Source: JBFXAF01 sp050184585 (lineage in GTDB: Bacteria; Pseudomonadota; Alphaproteobacteria; Rhizobiales; Rhizobiaceae). Taken from it: DNA of 64,000 nucleotides. The position numbers and the translations under genes are program-made. Below are positions 25,177 through 32,753 of this stretch, piece after piece; positions within the stretch are counted from its first letter, which is position 1; every line of letters begins with the position of its first letter. The notes beneath the pieces are model-generated. The model was not told the origin of the DNA, did not search any database, and saw only the letters and a list, made by a program, of their open reading frames with translations. The DNA is taken from NCBI GenBank assembly GCA_050184585.1, contig JBFXAF010000013.1, positions 31,526 to 95,525 on the forward strand, in the 5' to 3' direction.

Positions 25177-26349
25177 GTGATCGGGTTGGATGGAGTATCG
25201 GCGGCGGCTTTGTCCGACGCGATCGGCGCGATCTATGATTGCGCGCTCGATCCGAATCACTGGCCCGACGCTTGTCGAAAGATAGCCGATCTGTGTGAAA
25301 GCACGGCCGGCGGCATCTGCGTTCACGATCTCCCACACACGCGGAACGATCAGCTTTTCGTGTTCGGATACACGACCAGATTCCTGGAGACTTTGGGCGT
25401 GCACTACGCACACAGCCCGATGGCGGCGGCAGACGTGGTCGCCAACATCGGCGATGTCAAAGTGCTCTCCATTGAGAGCGAGGGACTGACCGAAAGCCGC
25501 TTCTTTCAGGACGTGCTCGAGCCGTTCGGACTTAGGGACATCATCTGGTTTCCCGCGTTGCGGACGGATGGCAGGATGGCGTCGATGCACGCCTCGCGGC
25601 TCGATCGGGCGCCTCTCTACACCCGGCGCGAGATGAACCTCTTTGCCCTTGTCGCTCCCCACGTATGCCGCGCGCTCGCCATTTCCGACGTGCTCGACAT
25701 CAAGGCGCTCCGGTCGGATATCCTCGAGAAGACTTTGGATGGCCTTGCCGCCAGCGTTTTCCTTACGGCGCATGATGGCCGTGTCGTCTACATGAACTCC
25801 ACGGCGGAGCGCCACGTCAGATCGGGCACTTCCATCCGGATCGTGAACGATCGCATCTCCCCGACGGACCCCGGCGCCCGCGCGGCCCTGACAAGGGCCA
25901 TCGAGAAGGCGTCACGCAGCGATGGCAACTCGGATTCAGGCGACTACTCGCTGGCGATTCCCGAGCTCGGCGGCGCCGGCTTTGTTGCGACATTGCTCCC
26001 GGTCGATCACGGCAGCCGTCGGAAAGTCGTCGCGCCCTATTCGGCATCGGTGGCGGTGTTCGTGAAGGATCCCGCGGAGCAGTCCTTGATGCCCGGCGAG
26101 GCCTTTGCCCGGCTTTACGGAATGACGGGTGGAGAGTTGCGGGTGCTGATTGCGCTCGCCCAGGGATTGGGCGCAAAGGAAGCGGCCGACAAGCTCGGCA
26201 TCAGCGAGCCGACGGTTCGCACCCACCTTCAGCGCACGTTCTCCAAGACCGGCACGACCCGGCAAGTCGATCTGCTGCGCCTGTTGCAGAATGCGACCGC
26301 GCCGATCCAGCACAACGCGCCACGGCCCTCCCGCTCCTTGACGGCATAG
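25177..26349 (+). CDS. LuxR-type helix-turn-helix transcriptional regulator
   Basis: A 390-residue regulator with a C-terminal LuxR/GerE DNA-binding domain (MTGGELRVLIALAQGLGAKE, then EPTVRTHLQRTFSKTGTTRQ). The N-terminal 300 residues hold no autoinducer-binding or receiver signature; a central part (FLTAHDGRVVYMNSTAERHV) looks PAS-like. It starts with GTG at 25177 after GAGGGAAG. It is followed at 207 bp by an MFS transporter that it may control, and is divergent from an AraC-type gene. Confidence 0.82.
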   Translation: MIGLDGVSAAALSDAIGAIYDCALDPNHWPDACRKIADLCESTAGGICVHDLPHTRNDQLFVFGYTTRFLETLGVHYAHSPMAAADVVANIGDVKVLSIESEGLTESRFFQDVLEPFGLRDIIWFPALRTDGRMASMHASRLDRAPLYTRREMNLFALVAPHVCRALAISDVLDIKALRSDILEKTLDGLAASVFLTAHDGRVVYMNSTAERHVRSGTSIRIVNDRISPTDPGARAALTRAIEKASRSDGNSDSGDYSLAIPELGGAGFVATLLPVDHGSRRKVVAPYSASVAVFVKDPAEQSLMPGEAFARLYGMTGGELRVLIALAQGLGAKEAADKLGISEPTVRTHLQRTFSKTGTTRQVDLLRLLQNATAPIQHNAPRPSRSLTA

Positions 26350-26555
26350 GGCTGGTCCGCGACTGCCGCAGCCTGGCGGCAGGTTCTGCGCCGTCACGCG
26401 TCCCTGTCGCCTGCTTGCGCCGGATCCCGTCGAGCGGACCAAACCCCGCGGACAGGGCGCGGGCCGCCCGAATTGTGCCAGGCCATCATTTGTTCAGATG
26501 ACGCCGATGCCGTGGTCGATCGCCTAGCCTCACGCCCTGACGATTGGCGGGCGCG

Positions 26556-27788
26556 ATGGGACTTGCGACGAACGCTTCTGAAGCCACGCTTGCCGACGCC
26601 CCGAAGGCGGAGCGTCCGGACGTTCTTGTCGCGCCTCTGATCCTCACCGGAGTCTTCGCCGCCGCGCAGGTCGGCAAGGCGATCATCTGCCTGCCGGACA
26701 TTCGAGCCGAGATGCATCTCGGCCTCGATCTCGCGGGGCTGATCGTCGCGGTGTTCGCAACACTCGGGGCGCTGGGAGGGGTCGGCGCGGGCGCAATCGT
26801 CGCGCGCATCGGCATGCACAGATCGCTCGTCGGCGGCTTGTCGGCGATCGCCGCCGGAAACCTGCTTGGCTCATATGCTCCCGACGCCACGACGCTGCTC
26901 CTGGCGCGCGTCGTGGAAGGCATCGGGTTCTTCAGTGTGGTGTTGTCCGTGCCGAGCCTTCTGGCCGGCCGCCTGAACGGATCCAGCCGCAACTTCGTGA
27001 TGGCGCTATGGAGCGCCTACATGCCGACCGGCATCATGTTGATGCTGTTCGTCGCTCCAGCCTTGCCTGCGATCGGATGGCGGAACCTGTGGCTTGCCGA
27101 CAGCGTCTTGGCCGTCGCGATCATGGCGTTCTGGTGGGTGCGCCTTCGATTGGATCCGCCGACCGCGACCGTGGGGTTCAAGAGGCGTCCTGTCATCTCG
27201 ATCAGGCGTGTGGTTGACGTGCTCGGTGAGAAGCGTTGTCTCGCCGCGGCGTTCGCCTTCTTCGCCTATTCTTGCCAGATCTTCTCGATGTCGTTTGCGC
27301 TGCCGCAGTATCTGACGTCGGCACATGCGATCTCGGTCGCGAACGCCGGATTGCTCAGTGGGCTCATCCTGGCCGTTTCCGCGGCGGGACACATCTCATC
27401 CGGTTATCTGCTGCGAGCCGGACTGACGATCTGGTGGTGTGTCGCGATCGCCTTGCTCACCTTTTCCGTCCTCAGCCTTTGCATCTACAGCATGGCTCCT
27501 TCCGCGTCGGCCGCCGTCATCCTCGCTGCGGTTTCGCTCGGCGTCGGCGGCCTCGCTCCGGGCGCGCTGTATGCGAGCGCGCCGCACATATCGCCTGCCG
27601 CCGACGACATCCCGATGACCATCGGCCTGCTTCAGCAGGCGAGCAATCTCGGGCAATTCGCTGGGCCGATGATGGTCGGAGCGCTCGCGGCGCATTTCGG
27701 TTGGTCGTCCGCTTCGTTTGCAGTGGTACCGATAGCCATCGCCGGTTCCGTGGCATGCCTTCTGCTGCGCGGCGCGGAAAGCAAGTAG
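26556..27788 (+). CDS. Major facilitator superfamily transporter
   Basis: About 410 residues with roughly twelve hydrophobic helices. The loop between helices 2 and 3 carries ARIGMHRSLVGG, the degenerate MFS motif A. It resembles drug/metabolite exporters or organic-anion permeases of the YbjJ/CynX type, but the substrate is not evident. The ATG at 26556 was chosen; an in-frame TTG lies four codons upstream. It is the last clear gene before the tRNA scar at 27991. Confidence 0.8.
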   Translation: MGLATNASEATLADAPKAERPDVLVAPLILTGVFAAAQVGKAIICLPDIRAEMHLGLDLAGLIVAVFATLGALGGVGAGAIVARIGMHRSLVGGLSAIAAGNLLGSYAPDATTLLLARVVEGIGFFSVVLSVPSLLAGRLNGSSRNFVMALWSAYMPTGIMLMLFVAPALPAIGWRNLWLADSVLAVAIMAFWWVRLRLDPPTATVGFKRRPVISIRRVVDVLGEKRCLAAAFAFFAYSCQIFSMSFALPQYLTSAHAISVANAGLLSGLILAVSAAGHISSGYLLRAGLTIWWCVAIALLTFSVLSLCIYSMAPSASAAVILAAVSLGVGGLAPGALYASAPHISPAADDIPMTIGLLQQASNLGQFAGPMMVGALAAHFGWSSASFAVVPIAIAGSVACLLLRGAESK

Positions 27789-27958
27789 CCGCGCGCCGGC
27801 CTAGTCTGACGCCCCGCTACCTCATGCGGTCAACGGACAGCGAAGCAACAGGTCGTGGCTCGAACGTCAATGTCGGCCCTCCGACAGCGTTGACCGGGGG
27901 CGGGGGCAGTCGCGCCGCCTGCGCGAAACGGCGAACAGCCGAGGGCCGCAAACGCAAA

Positions 27959-27986
27959 AAACCCGCCGGGAACGCCCGACGGGTTT
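27959..27986. terminator. Intrinsic terminator hairpin (probably of a lost tRNA-fMet gene)
   Basis: AAACCCGCCGGG-AACG-CCCGACGGGTTT forms an 11-bp stem with one mismatch. Read on the minus strand it is followed by a run of six T, the classical Rho-independent form. Nothing on the minus strand immediately upstream is intact except the 22-nt tRNA-fMet end at 27991-28012, so it most likely terminated that tRNA. Confidence 0.7.
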
Positions 27987-27990
27987 GATT

Positions 27991-28012
27991 TGGTTGCGGG
28001 GGCAGGATTTGA
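27991..28012 (-). other. 3'-terminal 22 nt of an initiator tRNA-fMet (integration scar)
   Basis: On the minus strand the sequence reads TCAAATCCTGCCCCCGCAACCA. By memory this matches the T-loop to CCA end of alphaproteobacterial initiator tRNA. No matching 5' part (acceptor, D-arm, CAU anticodon) occurs next to it, so it is a fragment, not a gene. The terminator at 27959-27986 sits just where it would follow the tRNA. Such a truncated copy is what remains at the distal end of an element integrated into a tRNA gene. Confidence 0.65.
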
Positions 28013-28167
28013 TCACAACTTGCGCCCCGAGCAAGTAAAGATGGTTGCGGGAGGGCGCGTCCATCATAACTTGCCGCCGGACGGCCGGCCCATGGGACCG
28101 GCCGACGTTGGCGAAGTTGCCAAGCAAGTAAAGGTGGTTGCGGGGACAGGCACCTATCTTCACTTGC
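27991..28167. repeat. Iterated tRNA-end-like repeats with inverted ACTTGC/GCAAGT arms
   Basis: TGGTTGCGGG begins at 27991, 28042 and 28135. The 21-mers at 28031-28051 and 28124-28144 (GCAAGTAAAGRTGGTTGCGGG) differ by one base. ACTTGC occurs at 28018, 28069 and 28162, and its complement GCAAGT at 28031 and 28124, so each unit can fold. A CGGCCGG/CCGGCCG palindrome lies in the longer middle unit. The TGGTTGCGGG core equals the complement of the tRNA 3' end, as if att half-sites had piled up. This is not a CRISPR array, because unit and spacer lengths vary. Confidence 0.65.
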
Positions 28168-28550
28168 TATTTCGATCAGCGGCGTAACCTGATCTGCGGA
28201 TGCGAATGATGTCATCGACCGGCTCATACCTTTAAGCCGGTCGTGTCATTGGCCTGCCCATATGCTGAACCGCAACGAGATAGCACCAAGCATCGGGACG
28301 GAAGCCGTAAACCTGCGCCTAACCGCCGCTCGACAACGATTGCCCGTTTCGGCGCGCCCCGTCGGGGTCCGACGGTAGTCACGGCGTCTCGGAAATCGGG
28401 CAGACCGTCCTAAAACACGGCGGCTTGGGACTTCGTAACCGCTGATCGTTGATTGATACGGATTACGTGCACATTTCCATTCAACGGCGTTTTGGGCGGC
28501 GTGTAGCCTCGACATAGTGCTTTCAGGCGGTTTCGGTGTGCTCAGAAGGC
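28168..28550. other. Non-coding stretch before the insertion sequence, with a strong hairpin
   Basis: No convincing gene. A perfect 9-bp inverted repeat, CGACCGGCT-N10-AGCCGGTCG, lies at 28216-28243. A short minus-strand open frame (28246-28515) is Arg-rich with no recognisable similarity and is not called. The segment separates the tRNA-end repeats from the IS1182-type element. Confidence 0.5.
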
Positions 28551-30044
28551 GGGATTGTCGCCGGTCATGCCTTCACGGCGGCGATCAGGCCTTGCACGCC
28601 GACAAGGGTGATTGCCCTTTTGATGTTGTAAGCGAGCGCCGTCAAGCTGAACTCGCCACGGACATTTTCCAATCGCCGCATCAGGAATGCGCCCTGGTTC
28701 ATCCACTGCTTGATCGTGCCGAATGGATGTTCGACACTCTCTCGCCGCAGGTTGAGAATGTCGGGCCGAGCTTCGAGACGAGCGGCCACGCGGTCGAGCA
28801 CTGCCTCATTCTCAAGGCGGGTGACGCCGCGATAGGACTTGGACGTACACGACGGACCCAGCCCGCAGCCCTTGCAAACCTTGCGGTCGCAATAGATCAC
28901 CTTAACGTTCTCGCGCAATTTCCCGTAATAGCGTAGCTTGAGCGTCTGGTCTGCCGGACAGGTGTACGTATCTGCTGCAGCGTCGTAACGAAATTCCTCT
29001 TTGGGAAAGAAGCCCTGAGCTATCGCGGGACCGCGGAGCGGCTTTGGCACATAGGCGGTGATGCTGGCATTCTCGCAAGCCTCTATGTCCTCGATCTTGA
29101 AGTAGCCCCGATCGGCGACCGCCTCGATCGTCTCGACGCCGAGCGTCTCCATCGCCGCCTCGACGGTCGGGGCCAGAAGGCCGAGGTCGATCACCTGGTC
29201 GCACACCTCCTGCTCGGCGATCAGCTTGTGCTTCGTGTCCACGGCGAGCTGGGCGTTGTAGCCGACGCCGACTTTGGTCATTCGGGCCATGGCGCGGGCG
29301 TCGGGATCGGTCAGCGAGATCTGGTCTTCGCCGGTGCGGTCCAGCTCCTCCAGCATGGCCTTGTGGCGGGCGCGCTTGTCCTTGATCGCCGCGATCTTCT
29401 CCGCAAGCTTGCCACCGGAGCCGCCGCTCTCGACGCCACCGCGATCCTCCTCGGCATCGCTGGCGTCAAGGCGCTTCATGTAATCGGCCAGCTTCTCGTC
29501 GGCCTCACGGATGAACTTCGACAGCGCCGAGCGGGTGAAGTTGCGGTCCTTGTTGTTGACGGCCTTGATCCGCGTGCCGTCGACCGCCAGCAAGTCGCGC
29601 CCGAACAGGTCGAGCTGGCGGCACAGGATGACAAACTCTCGGAACACCTTCCTGAAGGCCGAGCGGTTTATACGCCGGAAGGCGGCGATGGTGCGGAAGT
29701 CCGGCGTCAGGTGACGCAGCAGCCAGATCGCCTCAATGTTGCGATGAGCTTCGGCTTCCAGGCGGCGGCTGGAGCGCACCCGGTTGACGTAACCATAGAT
29801 ATAGAGCTTCAGCATGTCGGCCGGATCGAACCCCGGACGCCCCGTCTCCTTCGCCACCACTCGCACGAACCCGGCGGAGGCAAGATCGAGGCCGTCCACG
29901 AAAGCCTCAATGAAACGAACCGGGTTGTCCGGCCCCACATAGTCGTCAACCACCTCCGGCAGAAGCAATAGTTGCGAGCGATCGATTCCTGAAAGTTGTG
30001 CCATACACGCAATCTATCATGTACGATCACCGGCAGGAATCGCC
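28551..30044 (-). mobile_element. IS1182-family insertion sequence
   Basis: A complete transposase gene is bracketed by similar ends. GGGATTGTCGCCGGTCAT (28551-28568) resembles the complement of 30026-30044, GGCGATTCCTGCCGGTGAT, sharing GATT and GCCGGT in register. These may be subterminal parts of the inverted repeats, so the outer borders could lie some bases further out. I could not identify a target-site duplication. Confidence 0.65.
28565..30004 (-). CDS. IS1182-family DDE transposase
   Basis: 479 residues, apparently intact. The N-terminal region (YVGPDNPVRFIEAFVDGLDL) and the middle (AVDGTRIKAVNNKDRNFT with the first Asp, AVADRGYFKIED with the second) are typical. The C-terminal ESVEHPFGTIKQWM carries the catalytic Glu. 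A Cys cluster (CDRKVCKGCGLGPSC) precedes the last catalytic part, as usual in this family. It catalyses cut-and-paste transposition of its element. The lack of stops suggests recent activity. Confidence 0.92.
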   Translation of the reverse strand: MAQLSGIDRSQLLLLPEVVDDYVGPDNPVRFIEAFVDGLDLASAGFVRVVAKETGRPGFDPADMLKLYIYGYVNRVRSSRRLEAEAHRNIEAIWLLRHLTPDFRTIAAFRRINRSAFRKVFREFVILCRQLDLFGRDLLAVDGTRIKAVNNKDRNFTRSALSKFIREADEKLADYMKRLDASDAEEDRGGVESGGSGGKLAEKIAAIKDKRARHKAMLEELDRTGEDQISLTDPDARAMARMTKVGVGYNAQLAVDTKHKLIAEQEVCDQVIDLGLLAPTVEAAMETLGVETIEAVADRGYFKIEDIEACENASITAYVPKPLRGPAIAQGFFPKEEFRYDAAADTYTCPADQTLKLRYYGKLRENVKVIYCDRKVCKGCGLGPSCTSKSYRGVTRLENEAVLDRVAARLEARPDILNLRRESVEHPFGTIKQWMNQGAFLMRRLENVRGEFSLTALAYNIKRAITLVGVQGLIAAVKA

Positions 30045-30096
30045 ATCCGCGTTTTGGGGCGGCCCCCCGGGGGCGCGACGGCACCTTTCGTACAGA

Positions 30097-30678
30097 ATGA
30101 CCACGATCTATTTTGCAACCCATCCCGAAGTTATCATCGACCCGGCTATTCCTGTGCCGGACTGGCAGCTTTCGGAAAGAGGTTGGTCCCGGATCAAGTC
30201 GTTCTGTGCGCGTCCTGAACTTTTGAGCGTGAGCGACGTGTTTACCAGCAGCGAGCGAAAGGCGATGGATTGCGCTGAAGCGCTGAAGGCAGCGCGGCAG
30301 CTTGCGTTTAAGATCGACGCACGGCTTGGTGAGAATGATCGCTCATCGACCGGGTACGTCGAACCACCCCGCTTCTGGGAGATAGTAGATCGCTTCTTCG
30401 ACAGACCAAACGAGAGCGTCCTTGGATGGGAGCGAGCCATTGATGCCCAGTCGCGGATCAAGGCAGCCGTGGCGGATTGCGTCGCGAGCCGAAAAGGTGG
30501 TGGCAACATCTGTATTTTCTCTCACGGCGGGGTCGGCACGCTCCTTCTCTGCGATCTCATGGGCGAACCAATATCGAGGAAACGTGGACAACCCATATCG
30601 GGTGGCGGCTGCTACTTTGCGTTCGATGCGGAAACAAGAACGTTGATTCACGGCTGGCAGGATATCGCGTCGGCTTAG
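30097..30678 (+). CDS. Histidine-phosphatase-fold protein with altered RHG motif
   Basis: 193 residues. The fold is suggested by TSSERKAMDCAEAL (48-63 region) and the late ICIFSHGGVGTLLL with His143. The usual N-terminal Arg-His-Gly-Glu is Thr-His-Pro-Glu (residues 8-11), so the phospho-acceptor His9 is kept but the phosphate-binding Arg before it is lost. Arg54 and Glu89 could serve the other pocket roles. Activity as a broad phosphatase is likely but unproven. The start is just beyond the right end of the IS, so its promoter may have been altered by the insertion. Confidence 0.75.
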   Translation: MTTIYFATHPEVIIDPAIPVPDWQLSERGWSRIKSFCARPELLSVSDVFTSSERKAMDCAEALKAARQLAFKIDARLGENDRSSTGYVEPPRFWEIVDRFFDRPNESVLGWERAIDAQSRIKAAVADCVASRKGGGNICIFSHGGVGTLLLCDLMGEPISRKRGQPISGGGCYFAFDAETRTLIHGWQDIASA

Positions 30679-30693
30679 CGCGCATGTGCTTGG

Positions 30694-30932
30694 TTAGTGT
30701 TTTGGAACGGTCTCCGGGAAATGCGGCACCTTCTCGTTGGCGTCGCGCCAGTTCCCCTCAGTGACGCCGAAAGCTTTCAGCGTCATTTCGACCGCAGCCA
30801 GCTTGCGTCGATGAAACGCATGTATCACCATGATGTTCGAGATCCTTGGCATGTGCCCTAGCCATGCGGTTCAGCAAAGTCTTGGCCGAGTCGTAGAACG
30901 GATTGTTGCGGTAATTGGTGACGGAAGCTTGG
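30694..30932 (-). pseudogene. Remnant of a short-chain dehydrogenase (3' end, frameshifted)
   Basis: Translated on the minus strand, the upstream frame gives YRNNPFYDSAKTLLNRMARA. This is followed, after two frame changes, by DASWLRS and EMTLKAFGVTEGNWRDANEK ending at TAA 30694-30696. That matches the C-terminal third of an SDR of the Y-x-x-S-K-x-x-L group (YRNNPFYDSAKTLLNRMARA carries the Ser-Ala-Lys). The rest of the gene is absent, so this is a decayed fragment. Confidence 0.65.
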
Positions 30933-30951
30933 GAACCATTCCCGGCCTTTT

Positions 30952-31491
30952 CTATGCCGACCGCTCTGGCGACAGTTGCCGATCATTATCCTGGCACTGC
31001 TCGGCCAGCACGTTTTCGGCAACTACCTGCTTGAAATACCGACGTGTGGCCGCGTCCGCGCCTGGTCCGAGCTTAAACCCGATGTTTTTGGCGGTTAACT
31101 GCGCGCCATCTTTGCCGAGGAGGCGGACCGGCTCCAGCGCTTTGCCTGTCTGATCGGTGGCGATCACCGGCGGCTTGCCGCCGCTTTCCCACTTGTCGCC
31201 CCACTGCATGAGCGCAACGAGCGCCGGCAACAGCTCCTGCCCCTTGTCGGTCAGTGTGTAGAGGGGGCGCCGGGCGCTGCCCTCGCGCGCCAGGACACCC
31301 GCCGCAGTCAGTGCGTCGAGCCGCGCGGCGAGGATATTCTTCGCGATGCCGAGCCTCTGCTGGAACTCGGAAAAGCGGCTCGCGCCGAAAAGAGCTTCAC
31401 GCACGACAAGGAGAGACCACCAGTCTCCAACAGAGCCGAGGGCTCGCGCGAGTGAACAGTTGAAGCGGGAGAAATCGGTCTTGCCAGGCAT
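30952..31491 (-). CDS. HxlR-family transcriptional regulator
   Basis: 179 residues. The winged helix-turn-helix of the HxlR/MarR-like family is clear: ARALGSVGDWWSLLVVREAL, FSEFQQRLGIAKNILAARLD and YTLTDKGQELLPALVALMQW. The C-terminal 70 residues extend beyond the usual HxlR core of about 110. It is divergent from the membrane protein at 31564, with a perfect palindrome in the 72-bp gap, so it probably controls that gene and itself. Confidence 0.85.
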   Translation of the reverse strand: MPGKTDFSRFNCSLARALGSVGDWWSLLVVREALFGASRFSEFQQRLGIAKNILAARLDALTAAGVLAREGSARRPLYTLTDKGQELLPALVALMQWGDKWESGGKPPVIATDQTGKALEPVRLLGKDGAQLTAKNIGFKLGPGADAATRRYFKQVVAENVLAEQCQDNDRQLSPERSA

Positions 31492-31519
31492 AGTTTCATT
31501 CTGCTACCAAATGATGTTC

Positions 31520-31534
31520 GTTTCAAACTGAAAC
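31520..31534. promoter_or_regulatory. Candidate HxlR operator palindrome
   Basis: GTTTCA-AAC-TGAAAC is a perfect 6-bp inverted repeat between the divergent starts at 31491 and 31564. It is framed by two direct copies of ACCAAATG (31506-31513 and 31533-31540), 27 bp apart. The location and symmetry fit a dimeric winged-helix repressor. Confidence 0.5.
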
Positions 31535-31563
31535 CAAATGCTTGTGCAACAAAAGGCGCTCTC

Positions 31564-32262
31564 ATGGCAAGGGTAGACGTTGCGGATGGTCTCGGCGCGG
31601 AAGCCGGCACGTCCTTGATGCGGCCGGCAGGCCTGCTTCTCGCGCTGGGGTCAGCCGGCGTGGTCCTTACATCGATCTTTTATCTGCTGTCGCCGCCCCA
31701 CGCTGCGGCGCCCGTCATACCTCCGAATTTGCAGGCCGCGCTGGAAGGTGCTGTAAGCGGTGCGGCAACGATGCGGGGCGCCGGTCTTTCCGGCGTGCCG
31801 GGCGACATGCTGATCGCGGCCGCCGGCCTTTCGATCGGCCTTGGCGAAGCCCTGCGCGGCCGCGGCTTGGCTACGCTGGGCTGGTTCCTGGTGGCGCTCA
31901 GCACGATGATCTTTGCTATTGTGGACGCTCTTGTCGGGTTCGTGCTGCCGCCGACAGCCGCCTCCGCGCCCGAGGCTTTCCCAGGCGCAAAATATCTCTT
32001 CGACATCTTGTTCATCGCCGGCACATTCACATTCGGGATCGGTGCGATATTGGCGCTTTGGCCACGCCGCAGGGATCCGGAGATCCGTCTGCCTCGCTTT
32101 CTACTATTCCCGGCCATCATTTTTGGCGCTGTCGCGGCATTCGGCGGGATAGCAGGCGGGCTAGGGGCAAACACATACCAGGTAATGGGGCTCGGCATCC
32201 TCGGCGGCGCGCTCGTATTCACATTGATTGGGGTGTCGATCGCTCGGTTCGGGGAGATCTGA
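31564..32262 (+). CDS. Six-helix membrane protein of unknown function
   Basis: A 232-residue protein with about six hydrophobic segments: RPAGLLLALGSAGVVLTSIF, WFLVALSTMIFAIVDALVGF, FDILFIAGTFTFGIGAILAL and three near the C-terminus. The loops are Gly/Ala-rich with few charges. No family is recognised. Its divergence from an HxlR regulator suggests inducible expression, perhaps under electrophile or redox stress, which HxlR proteins often sense (inference). Confidence 0.7.
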   Translation: MARVDVADGLGAEAGTSLMRPAGLLLALGSAGVVLTSIFYLLSPPHAAAPVIPPNLQAALEGAVSGAATMRGAGLSGVPGDMLIAAAGLSIGLGEALRGRGLATLGWFLVALSTMIFAIVDALVGFVLPPTAASAPEAFPGAKYLFDILFIAGTFTFGIGAILALWPRRRDPEIRLPRFLLFPAIIFGAVAAFGGIAGGLGANTYQVMGLGILGGALVFTLIGVSIARFGEI

Positions 32263-32753
32263 CGCTCAATCAACCGTTCGCGCGGGCCTGGCCCGTCGGT
32301 GATCTGTCCTGGCAGCACGTGATTCTGTCGATCTCGGCGGAATCGATCGCCGGCGCTCTGCCAATGTTTCTTCCCGTGCATGACGGGCTGAATCTCAGAG
32401 CAGGCGCGAGGTTGGACCCGGCCGCATTCGCGACGAACGGTGTGGAGCATCGCGGCGATCGCCTCATGGCTGCATGGTCGCGGCCTTGCCGGTGACTCGC
32501 TGCCTCTCGATCACGATCGTTTCGATCGCGCTGCTTGCCCGGCCGATCGAAACCGCCGGACGGCGTATGTTTTCCTGATGCTGGTGCCCGGGCCATTGCT
32601 CGGACTGGCGGCTTTGAGGCGGCTTACCGTGACGCCGACACAAGGGACGCGGCTAGTTGCGGCTATCGTGACATCGAGGCGCGCAATCGACCGGGCCTCA
32701 TCCGGACCAAAACCAGGCGACCCTGCCGATTGCGCATCCGCCAGACATGCAGC
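32263..32753. other. Stretch without a recognisable gene
   Basis: About 490 bp between two convergent genes. Open frames exist on both strands, but their translations are low-complexity and match no family I know. Fragments such as SITIVSIALLARPIETAG hint at a decayed membrane-protein gene, but not strongly enough to call. Confidence 0.4.

Noticed and set aside
27991..28070. Complete tRNA gene
   Set aside because: Only the 3' 22 nt are present; no D-arm, anticodon arm or 5' acceptor strand can be found next to it.
27991..28167. Possible CRISPR array
   Set aside because: Only three to four copies, repeats of unequal length, variable spacers and no cas genes; the repeat core equals a tRNA 3' end.
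28246..28515. 89-codon minus-strand frame between the repeats and the IS
   Set aside because: Arg-rich, no recognisable similarity, no ribosome site; more likely non-coding or IS debris.
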